64,000 nt of DNA from positions 1 to 64,000 of the forward strand of contig JAWMQN010000004.1 in the NCBI GenBank assembly GCA_033283265.1, written 5' to 3'. This document shows positions 41,590 through 49,071 of this stretch, in pieces. The translations under genes and the position numbers were made by a program. This DNA is from Mangrovimicrobium sp033283265 (lineage in GTDB: Bacteria; Pseudomonadota; Gammaproteobacteria; Pseudomonadales; Halieaceae). The notes below the pieces were generated by a model. It was not told the DNA's origin, ran no database searches, and saw only the letters and a list, made by a program, of their open reading frames with translations. The stretch's first letter is position 1, and every line of letters begins with the position of its first letter.

Positions 41590-42348
41590 CTAGCCTTCCA
41601 GCGCTTCGGGGGCGACGTACTTGGTCGAGGACCAGCCGCCATCGACCACGATGGTCTGGCCGTTGATGAACTCACCACCCTTGGAGCAGAGGAAAGCGAT
41701 GGTGCTGGCGATGTCCTCCGCCTCACCGAGGCGCGGGTAGGGGGTCATGTCCACCTGCATGCGGCGGAAGCCCGGGTCGTTGAGGCGCTCGCGGACCATG
41801 TCGGTCATGGTTACGCCCGGTGCCACACAGTTCGAGCGGATGCCCTGGGCACCGTATTCGCAGGCCATGTGCTCGGTCAGCGAGGTCAGGCCGCCCTTGG
41901 CCGCCGAGTAGGCGCCGCCGCGGCGGCCGCCGATCACGGCGAAGGTGGAGGTGACATTGATGATGGCGGAGCCGGGCTTCATGTGGACGATCACGTCGCG
42001 GGCCAGGCGGAAGGGCGCGCGCAGCATGATGCCGAGGAAGTGGTCGAGGGTCGCGTCGTCGGTTTCGTGCAGCGGCTTGGGGCTGCCGATGCCGGCGTTG
42101 TTGATCAGGTAGGTGATCTCGCCGAAACGCTCCAGGGTGGCCTTGACGATTTCCTGCGGGGCCTCGTCGGCGGTGATGTCCACGGACAGGGTCAGCAGGC
42201 GGTCGGTCTCGCCGATTTCTTCCGCCAGCTTGTCCAGCTTGGCCTGGTCGCGGCCCACGCCGACCACGGCCATGCCCCGGCTGTGCAGTTCTTTCGCGGT
42301 GGCCAGGCCAATGCCGCTGCCGGCGCCGGTGATGATTGCAACTTCCAT
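41590..42348 (-). CDS. Short-chain dehydrogenase/reductase
   Basis: A 252-aa classical SDR with TGAGSGIG (about residues 7-14), NNAG, and YSAAKGG as the catalytic Tyr/Lys. The C-terminal EDIASTIAFLCSKGGEFINGQTIVVDGG is typical (pieces EDIASTIAFLCSKGG, EFINGQTIVVDGG). It is the promoter-proximal gene of the P450/MaoC/SDR unit, suggesting it oxidises the alcohol formed by the P450. Confidence 0.92.
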   Translation of the reverse strand: MEVAIITGAGSGIGLATAKELHSRGMAVVGVGRDQAKLDKLAEEIGETDRLLTLSVDITADEAPQEIVKATLERFGEITYLINNAGIGSPKPLHETDDATLDHFLGIMLRAPFRLARDVIVHMKPGSAIINVTSTFAVIGGRRGGAYSAAKGGLTSLTEHMACEYGAQGIRSNCVAPGVTMTDMVRERLNDPGFRRMQVDMTPYPRLGEAEDIASTIAFLCSKGGEFINGQTIVVDGGWSSTKYVAPEALEG

Positions 42349-42469
42349 TCTTCTGCCTTCCTGTCTTTTATCCTCGCGGGGCCGCGTGTACTTTAGCGCG
42401 CCGCCCCATTAAAATGAAGCGCATTATAATCACCTGTGTTGACTATTGGCTACGTTGAAGAATTTCCCT
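42349..42469. promoter_or_regulatory. Divergent promoter region between SDR and acyl-CoA synthetase genes
   Basis: A 121-bp gap with a perfect TATAAT at 42425-42430 (readable on both strands as ATTATAAT) and TTGACT at 42439-42444. No correctly spaced -35 partner for the TATAAT was found, so the direction is uncertain. Confidence 0.4.
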
Positions 42470-44071
42470 ATGCAGACAGCAGTAATTGAAGGGCGCCGCG
42501 AAATCGCCGGCAGATCGGTACGCTGGGACGAGGCCCGCGCTCAGGCCGCCTACGCCAGCGGCCTGTGGACCGGCGAGACCCTCGCCGAGGTGCTGGCCCG
42601 GGAGGCCCGGGATAATCCCGGCCGGGTGCTGGTGGTGGAGGGCGACACCCGCCTGACCGCGGCCGAGCTCTACCGCCAGGCCAGCGCGCTGGCCCAGGTC
42701 ATGGCCAGCCGCCACCCGGCGGGCAGCGTGGTGTCCTTCATGCTGCCCAACTGGCACGAGGCGGCGGTCATCTACATGGCCGCGACCCTGGCCGGGATGA
42801 TCGCCCACCCGGTGCTGCCCTCCCTGCGCGAGCACGACCTGCGTTTCATGCTGCAGGACGTCGGCTGCCGGATGATCTTCATTCCCGCTGAATTTCGCGG
42901 CTTCAGCTACGTGGACATGCTGCAGAAGGTGGTCGAGGCCCTGCCCGAACCGCCGGACGTGGTCGCCCTGCGCGGCGCCGCCGGGCCCCACGAGGCCTAT
43001 GCTGCGCTGCTCGAATCCGGCGTCAGCTGTGAACTGCAGGCACCCGAGCCCGACGCGGTGCGCATGATCATGTACACCTCCGGCACCACCGGCAGCCCCA
43101 AGGGGGTGATGCACAGCCACAATTCGATCCACGCCCTGATCCGCCAGCTCGGCCAGCACTGGCTGGTGGCGCCGGGCGACGCCTTCCTGGTGGCCTCGCC
43201 GATCAGCCATATCGGCGGTTCCATCTACGCCTTCGAGATTCCCCTGCTGCTCGGCGCCACCGCGGTGCTGATGGAGCGCTGGGATCCCGCCGAGGGTGTG
43301 CAGCTTCTGGTGAGCGAGCGCTGCACCCACTTCGCCGGCGCCACGCCCTTCCTGGTCGCCCTGCTGGCGGCGGCGCGGGCGGCAGGCACCCGCCTGCCGG
43401 ACCTCAAGGTGTTCATCTGCGGCGGCGCCTCGGTGCCGCCCTCGCTGATCCGCGAGGCGCGGGACTATTTCGAGAAGGCGGTGGTCACGCGCGTTTACGG
43501 CTCCACCGAGGTGCCGGTCACCACTGTCGGCGTCACCGATGCCGGCGATGTCGAGCACGCCGCGGAAACCGACGGCCGTCCCGGCATTGCCGAGGTGGAA
43601 CTCTCCGCCGCCGGCGAGGTGCTGGCCCGCGGGCCGCAGATGCTGGTCGGCTATGTGCACGCCGAGGATGAGGCGAAAGTCTTCGACGAGCGCGGCTTTT
43701 ACCGCACCGGCGACATCGGCCGCTGGGTCGACGCCGACTACCTGGTGATCGCCGGGCGGATCAAGGACATCATCATTCGCAACGGCGAGAACATCGCCCC
43801 CAAGGAAGTGGAAGACCTGCTGGTGAAGCTGCCCTCGATCAGCGAGGTGGCCATCGTCGGCCTGCCGGACCCGAAAACCGGCGAGCGGGCCTGCGCGGTG
43901 ATCGTGCCGGCGGGCGGTGCGCAGCCGGACGTGGCGGCGCTGGCCGAGTTCCTGATCGCCGAGGGCGTGGCCAAGTTCAAGATCCCCGAGCAGGTGGAGC
44001 TGCGCGACTCACTGCCCAAGAACGACGCCGGCAAGGTGCTCAAGCACCGGCTGCAGGCGGAGCTCAGCTGA
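42470..44071 (+). CDS. AMP-dependent acyl-CoA synthetase/ligase
   Basis: A 533-aa ANL-superfamily enzyme. The P-loop YTSGTTGSPKGVMHSH (about 195-210), the adenine-binding YGSTEVPVTT, YRTGDIGR and the C-terminal hinge/catalytic Lys in KNDAGKVLKH are all present. It activates a carboxylic acid to its CoA thioester, probably a product of the P450/dehydrogenase route encoded divergently. The ATG at 42470 was chosen; an in-frame TTG at 42446 is possible. Its last 8 bp overlap the end of the convergent flavoprotein gene. Confidence 0.92.
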   Translation: MQTAVIEGRREIAGRSVRWDEARAQAAYASGLWTGETLAEVLAREARDNPGRVLVVEGDTRLTAAELYRQASALAQVMASRHPAGSVVSFMLPNWHEAAVIYMAATLAGMIAHPVLPSLREHDLRFMLQDVGCRMIFIPAEFRGFSYVDMLQKVVEALPEPPDVVALRGAAGPHEAYAALLESGVSCELQAPEPDAVRMIMYTSGTTGSPKGVMHSHNSIHALIRQLGQHWLVAPGDAFLVASPISHIGGSIYAFEIPLLLGATAVLMERWDPAEGVQLLVSERCTHFAGATPFLVALLAAARAAGTRLPDLKVFICGGASVPPSLIREARDYFEKAVVTRVYGSTEVPVTTVGVTDAGDVEHAAETDGRPGIAEVELSAAGEVLARGPQMLVGYVHAEDEAKVFDERGFYRTGDIGRWVDADYLVIAGRIKDIIIRNGENIAPKEVEDLLVKLPSISEVAIVGLPDPKTGERACAVIVPAGGAQPDVAALAEFLIAEGVAKFKIPEQVELRDSLPKNDAGKVLKHRLQAELS

Positions 44072-45665
44072 AGCTGAAACCCTGGTAGCCGTTCGCGGTC
44101 ATGGCGCGCACCTCGGGCACGAAGGTGGCCATGCCCGCGCCCCAGGGCTGGAATACCCGCGAGCCGTCGTCGGCGTTGACGTGGACCATGTAGTTGTCCA
44201 CCTGGCGGCGCAGCATGTGCTCCGCCACCGCGGCGGATTTCTGTCCCCACAGGTCGGCGCCCGCGGCGCTGGCCTCGACCACCTCGAATCCCGATGCCTG
44301 CATGTGCGCGATGCAGTCCGCGATCCAGTCGCAGTGGAACTCGTTCTCCAGGATCAGCGGCCCCAGTACCGAGGGGCTGCCGGCGTTGGTGGGGTGGAAG
44401 AAATTGGGGAAACCCGGCGTCATCAGGCCGAACACCGTGCGCGGCCCGCGCGCCCATGCCTCCCGCGGCGTCTGCCCCTGCGCGTTGCGCACCCCGGCGC
44501 GGTCGATGGCGCCGAGGAAGGGCTTGAAGCCGAGGGCGAAGATGATCAGGTCGAACTCGTAGTGGCTGTCGCTGGTGCGGATGCCGCTTGCGGTGATCGC
44601 CTCGATCGGCGTCTCGCGCATGTCCACCAGCGAGACGTTGGGCTGGTTGAAGCACTCGTAGTAGCCGATCTCGAGGATCAGGCGGCGGGTGCCGATGGGG
44701 TAGTCGGGGCAGAGTTTCTCCGCGGTCTCCGGGTCGTCGACCCGCTGGCGGATCTTGCCGCGGACGAACTCCGCGGCGATGGCGTTGGCCTCGCGGTCGA
44801 CACCGATGTCCTCGAACACGTAGGCCATGCCGTGGCCGCCGAACTGCCACTGCTGCTCCATCCGCGCCTGGCGTTCCTCTGCCGTGTAGGCCATGGCCGG
44901 CTTGCGGTCCTCCTGGCCGGTGGGCAGGGTCGGGCGGCCGAGCAAGGCCTCCTTGAAGTCGGCCAGGTTGGCGGCGATGTACTGCGCCTTCTCGCGGTCC
45001 GGCGGGCCGTTGCGGGCGGGCACGCCATAGTGCGGGGTGCGCTGGAACACGTGCAGTGACTGCGCCGTGGCCGCCACCACCGGGGTGGCCTGCACCCCCG
45101 AGGAGCCGGTGCCGACGATGGCCACCCGCTTGCCTGCCCAGTCCACCTCGCGCCGGGGCCAGCGATTGCTCTGCACCCACTCGCCCCTGAAGTTCTCGAT
45201 GCCGGCGAAGGGCACCGGCTTGGGCTCGGAGAGGTTGCCGGTGCACATCACCAGGAAGCGGCAGCTGAAGCGCTCGCCTGTCGAGGTCTCCAGTTGCCAG
45301 CGGCGCTGCTGCTCGCACCAGCTGGCATCGCGCAGCCAGCAGTTGAAGCGGAACAGCCTGCGCACATCGAGCTTGTCGGCGACCCAGTTGAGGTGTTCCA
45401 GCAGCTCCGGCTGCGCCGCGTAGCGCTCGCGCCACTGCCAGCCGTCGTAGATCTCCCGGGAGAACAGGTAGCTGTACATGTCGACGCTGTCGGTGTCGAC
45501 CCGCGAGCCGGGGTAGCCGTTGTGGTACCAGACCCCGCCCACCCCGGGCGCGCCCTCCAGCCCGAGCACCGAGAGGCCCGCCTGGCGAAAGCGGTGGGCG
45601 GCGTAGATGCCGCCGAAGCCGGCGCCGATGACGGCGATATCATAGTTATCTGCAGGGCTGCTCAC
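44064..45665 (-). CDS. Flavin-dependent Baeyer-Villiger-type monooxygenase with altered fingerprint
   Basis: A 533-aa class B flavoprotein monooxygenase. The FAD motif is GAGFGG (about residues 13-18) and the NADPH motif GTGSSGVQ (about 185). The BVMO fingerprint FxGxxxHxxxW reads F159-R-G161-E-W-V-Q165-S-N-R-W169: the usual His is Gln. It could still oxygenate cyclic ketones, or act as an atypical or N-hydroxylating relative. Encoded tail-to-tail with the ligase and divergent from the LysR gene. Confidence 0.87.
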   Translation of the reverse strand: MSSPADNYDIAVIGAGFGGIYAAHRFRQAGLSVLGLEGAPGVGGVWYHNGYPGSRVDTDSVDMYSYLFSREIYDGWQWRERYAAQPELLEHLNWVADKLDVRRLFRFNCWLRDASWCEQQRRWQLETSTGERFSCRFLVMCTGNLSEPKPVPFAGIENFRGEWVQSNRWPRREVDWAGKRVAIVGTGSSGVQATPVVAATAQSLHVFQRTPHYGVPARNGPPDREKAQYIAANLADFKEALLGRPTLPTGQEDRKPAMAYTAEERQARMEQQWQFGGHGMAYVFEDIGVDREANAIAAEFVRGKIRQRVDDPETAEKLCPDYPIGTRRLILEIGYYECFNQPNVSLVDMRETPIEAITASGIRTSDSHYEFDLIIFALGFKPFLGAIDRAGVRNAQGQTPREAWARGPRTVFGLMTPGFPNFFHPTNAGSPSVLGPLILENEFHCDWIADCIAHMQASGFEVVEASAAGADLWGQKSAAVAEHMLRRQVDNYMVHVNADDGSRVFQPWGAGMATFVPEVRAMTANGYQGFSFS

Positions 45666-45968
45666 GTGACCTCCGGGGTAATCGGGCGCCGGGTGCGCCT
45701 TTACGGGCTGAGCATACGGGAATCCGCCGATGCCCTGTTACTGCCGTTTGGCTCTCCTGGTTATAGCGCTACGGCATCGGCAGTCATGTGGTCCGGCGCC
45801 TGGCGCGGTGCGGCCCGCGGGCGGTCGCCGACCCGCTCGGCTATGCTGTAGCGGCATTGCCACGATAGATATTAAACATTGGTTGGTATCGCCGGCCGCA
45901 GGCTATAGTCCCCCTGGCGACGATGTCGCCAAACCCATTCACCGGCGGAGGGCCCCCGGCCAGCTTCG
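45666..45968. other. Divergent intergenic region upstream of the BVMO-type and LysR genes
   Basis: A 303-bp gap. TTGGTA (45883-45888) and TATAGT (45904-45909), 15 bp apart, could drive the LysR gene. An AT-rich patch, ATATTAAACATTGG, at 45869-45882 is a possible LysR-type binding site. No gene is supported here. Confidence 0.35.
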
Positions 45969-46898
45969 ATGGACCTGAAACACCTGCGCTACTTCATCGC
46001 GGTCGCCGAGGAAGGCAGTTTCCACCGCGCGGCACGGCGGCTGTGCATCGCCCAGCCGGCGCTGTCGCGACGGGTGCGGGACCTCGAGGATGAGCTGGAG
46101 GTGGCGCTGTTCGAACGCTCCTCCCGGGGCGTGCGGCTGACCGCGGCGGGAGAGGTGCTTTGCACCGAGGCGCGCCAGATCATGGCGCAGCTGGAGACGG
46201 CCAGGGAGCGCACCCGGCTGGCGGCCCAGGGTCGCTACGGCACGGTCAATGTCGGCCTGACCACGGTAGTGGCGCAGATGCGCGCGGCGGTAGCCGCGAT
46301 CGGCGCGGCGAAGCGCTCGGTAGCGGGGGTCAACTTCAAGCTGCACCTGGTGCCCTCGGACCAGCAGATGGGCGCCCTGGCGCGCGGCGAGATCGACCTC
46401 GGCCTGCAGTACCGGCGCCCCCCTTACCCGCCGGGCATTGCCTACCGCGACCTGCGCCGCGACCGCTACGTGGTGATGGTCGCCCGGGACCACCGCCTGG
46501 CCGGCCGCGGCAGCATCCGCCTCGCCGACCTCAGTGGCGAGGACATGCTGTTTCCCTCGCCCACCCTGCGCCCGGAGACCTACCGGGAGATGCTCGCCGC
46601 CTGCCAGCGCGGCGGGCTCGAGCCGCGCATCGCGCTGGAGGCCGAGGGCCTGGTGAGCATGGTCGCCGAGGGCCTGGCGGTCTCCCTCTACAATTCCGCC
46701 CTGGCCGCGAGCGCTGCCATCGATGGGGTCACCTACCTCGAGGTCGAGGACCTGGATATCCCCCTGCAGCTCGCCGTGGCCTGGGAGAAGTCGCGCGAGA
46801 CGCCCGCCGTGCTGGCGCTGGTAGCGCTGCTGGAGCGCGGTTTCGCCGGGGACCGGACAGATAACCATACAACCAGGGAGCCAAACAATGCTGGATAA
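45969..46898 (+). CDS. LysR-family transcriptional regulator
   Basis: A 309-aa LTTR. The N-terminal HTH is LRYFIAVAEEGSFHRAARRL plus CIAQPALSRRVRDLE (residues 5-40), then a linker helix and an effector domain with the typical strand VNVGLTT. It overlaps the SDR gene start by 11 bp, so regulator and SDR are co-transcribed. It may control the divergent BVMO-type gene as well as its own operon. Confidence 0.93.
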   Translation: MDLKHLRYFIAVAEEGSFHRAARRLCIAQPALSRRVRDLEDELEVALFERSSRGVRLTAAGEVLCTEARQIMAQLETARERTRLAAQGRYGTVNVGLTTVVAQMRAAVAAIGAAKRSVAGVNFKLHLVPSDQQMGALARGEIDLGLQYRRPPYPPGIAYRDLRRDRYVVMVARDHRLAGRGSIRLADLSGEDMLFPSPTLRPETYREMLAACQRGGLEPRIALEAEGLVSMVAEGLAVSLYNSALAASAAIDGVTYLEVEDLDIPLQLAVAWEKSRETPAVLALVALLERGFAGDRTDNHTTREPNNAG

Positions 46899-47790
46899 CA
46901 AGGCAATAGTGATAACCGGGTCGGGCAAGGGCATCGGCGCGGCCTGTGCCATGGGCGCCGCGCGCCAGGGCGCAGCGCTGGTCATCAACGATGTGGACGA
47001 TTCTGCCCTGGCCACCGCCGAGGCGATTGTCGCCGAGGGTGGCAGGGCGGTGGCCTGCATCGCGGATATCTCCGACTGGGACGAGGCCGGCCGGCTGGTG
47101 GAAACCTGCCTCGCCAGCTACGGCAGGATCGACGGCCTGGTGAACAACGCCGCGCTGTACTACCTGGAAAGCCTCCGGGACTTCCAGCCCGGGCGCGCCC
47201 GGCGCATGCTCGAGGTCAACGTCATGGGCACCCTGCACTGCAGCGCGCACGCGGTGGGGCCGATGCTGGCCCAGGGCAGCGGCTCCATCGTCAACGTGGT
47301 CTCCGGCGCGCACATGGGCATGCCGACCATGGGCGTCTACGGCGCCAGCAAGGGCGCGGTGGCCTCCATGGTCTACACCTGGGCGCTGGAACTGGCGGGC
47401 AGCGGGGTCAGGGTCAACGCGCTGTCGCCCTTCGGCCGGACCACCATCGGCGGGCTCACCGAGGAGCAACTGAAGGACCCGGAGATCGCCCGCCGCTACG
47501 CCGAGATACAGCCGCCGGAAGCCAACTCGCCGGTACTCGAGTACCTGCTCTCGGATCGCGCGAAGGACGTCAACGGCCAGCTGGTGCGCATCGACAAGGG
47601 CGAGATCCACCTCTACACCCACCCCGCGCTGCTGCAGCCCCCGGTCTACCGCGAGGAGTGGACGGCGGAGTCCGTCGCCGAGGCTTTCGATAATGAACTG
47701 TCCGCCCGGCAGGTTGCCTGCGGCGTGCTCGGCATGACCGAGCTGCCGGTCGAGCTGCAAAGCGGTTTCTGGAAGCGGGCCGGGGGCTGA
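46888..47790 (+). CDS. Short-chain dehydrogenase/reductase
   Basis: A 300-aa SDR with TGSGKGIG (residues 8-15), NNAA at the NNAG position, and the catalytic YGASKG. It has a C-terminal extension of about 60 residues beyond the core, typical of the group related to hydroxyacyl-CoA or steroid dehydrogenases. It is placed between the LysR regulator and an HSL-type esterase with 4-11 bp spacing or overlap, so the three form one operon. Confidence 0.9.
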   Translation: MLDNKAIVITGSGKGIGAACAMGAARQGAALVINDVDDSALATAEAIVAEGGRAVACIADISDWDEAGRLVETCLASYGRIDGLVNNAALYYLESLRDFQPGRARRMLEVNVMGTLHCSAHAVGPMLAQGSGSIVNVVSGAHMGMPTMGVYGASKGAVASMVYTWALELAGSGVRVNALSPFGRTTIGGLTEEQLKDPEIARRYAEIQPPEANSPVLEYLLSDRAKDVNGQLVRIDKGEIHLYTHPALLQPPVYREEWTAESVAEAFDNELSARQVACGVLGMTELPVELQSGFWKRAGG

Positions 47791-47794
47791 GGGC

Positions 47795-48736
47795 ATGAGT
47801 GGCTTGCAGCTCGACCCCCAGGTGCAGGCGGTGCTCGACGCCGTTGGCGACATGCCCCTCATCGACCTCGCCGCGCTGCCGCTGGCAGAGGCCATGCGTA
47901 TCGCCCGCCCGGTGCTGCCGGCGCCGGCGCCGCCGCAGAACAGCGCGGACCGCTACCTGCCCCTGGCGGGCGGCGGCGAATTGCGGCTGCGCCTGTACTA
48001 CCCGGAGTCGGCGGGAAGCGAGCGCCCCGCGCTGCTCTACCTGCACGGCGGCGGCTTTGTCGGCGGCACGGTGGAGATGGACGACCCGCGCTGTGCGCGC
48101 CTGGCCGAACTGGCCGGCTGCGTGGTGGCCTCGCTGGATTACCGGCTGGCCCCGGAGTATCCCTTCCCCACGGCGATTCACGATGCCCACGCAGCCTGGC
48201 AATGGCTGCGGCAGCAGGCCGCCGGCCTCGGCCTGGACAGCCAGCGCTTCGCACTGTGTGGCTCCAGTGCCGGCGGGCATATCGCGCTCGGCCTCACCCG
48301 CTTGCTGCTGCAGCGCAGGGAGCGCGCGCCGCGATACCTGCTGCTGGTGAATCCCGCCCTCGATCCGCAGATGGCCTGCGCCTCCTACACCGCCTTCAAA
48401 ACCGGCCCCTTCATGACCGCCGCGCGCATGGCCTGGTACTGGCAGCAGTACCGCGGGGCGGCAGATCCTGGCGCGGATGAGCTCTGGTCGCCACTGCAGG
48501 CAGACCTGCGGGGCTTCCCCCCGACCCACGTGATGACGGCGGAGTACGACGTGCTGCGCGACGAGGGGGAATTACTGGTGGAGCAACTGCAGGCGGCGGG
48601 TGTGGCGGCGACGGCCACCCGCTACGCGGGGATGATTCACGGCTTCATGACCGTGCTGCCCGGGCACACCGCCAGCCTCGCGGCGATGGCGGAAAGTGCC
48701 AGGCTGCTCGCAGTTCACCTGGCCGGTCGCGGTTAG
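47795..48736 (+). CDS. Alpha/beta-hydrolase of the hormone-sensitive-lipase family
   Basis: A 313-aa esterase. It shows the HSL oxyanion motif LHGGGFVGG (about residues 84-92), nucleophile elbow CGSSAGG (about 150-156), Asp in EYDVLRDEG and His in GMIHGFM. Probably cytoplasmic. Together with the BVMO-type enzyme and SDR it could hydrolyse the ester or lactone produced, a common pairing; this is inferred from neighbourhood. Confidence 0.92.
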   Translation: MSGLQLDPQVQAVLDAVGDMPLIDLAALPLAEAMRIARPVLPAPAPPQNSADRYLPLAGGGELRLRLYYPESAGSERPALLYLHGGGFVGGTVEMDDPRCARLAELAGCVVASLDYRLAPEYPFPTAIHDAHAAWQWLRQQAAGLGLDSQRFALCGSSAGGHIALGLTRLLLQRRERAPRYLLLVNPALDPQMACASYTAFKTGPFMTAARMAWYWQQYRGAADPGADELWSPLQADLRGFPPTHVMTAEYDVLRDEGELLVEQLQAAGVAATATRYAGMIHGFMTVLPGHTASLAAMAESARLLAVHLAGRG

Positions 48737-48756
48737 GGGCAGCTGTCGCGGCGCGC

Positions 48757-48785
48757 AAAAAAAACAGGCTCCCGCGGGAGCCTGT
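48757..48785 (-). terminator. Strong rho-independent terminator (minus strand)
   Basis: A perfect 11-bp inverted repeat ACAGGCTCCCG / CGGGAGCCTGT (48764-48785) is followed on the minus strand by eight T's. It closes transcription coming from the Gly/Tyr-rich protein gene at 49072-51315. Confidence 0.88.
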
Positions 48786-49056
48786 TGCGTGTGTTGCCAG
48801 CCGATGCGGAAGATGGTGTCGATGACACATTCCGTCGGGTCGATGCCCAGTACCGCGTTGAGGTCGAGATCGGTCAGCAGCCGGCCCATGGCATCGCCGA
48901 CTTCACCCAGCACGTCATTGCCGATGACGATCTGCACCGCGGACTCGACCGGCGCGTCGGGCGCGGCGTAGTCCAGGTTCTGGGCGCCGCCGCCGAGATC
49001 GTAGAGGTTGATCTGGTAGTTGCCGGCGGGCAGCGCTGCTTGGCCTGGCCGCCCCG
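48783..49056 (-). pseudogene. Possible gene remnant upstream of the terminator
   Basis: On the minus strand an open frame reads ALPAGNYQINLYDLGGG, then SAVQIVIGNDVLGEVGDAMG and LNAVLGIDPTECVIDTIFRIG. It looks protein-like but has no start codon after the upstream TAA and no stop before the terminator, where the frame runs into the stem. It may be the decayed 3' part of a gene. Confidence is low. Confidence 0.25.
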
Positions 49057-49071
49057 GTTATCCCCGGGGCT

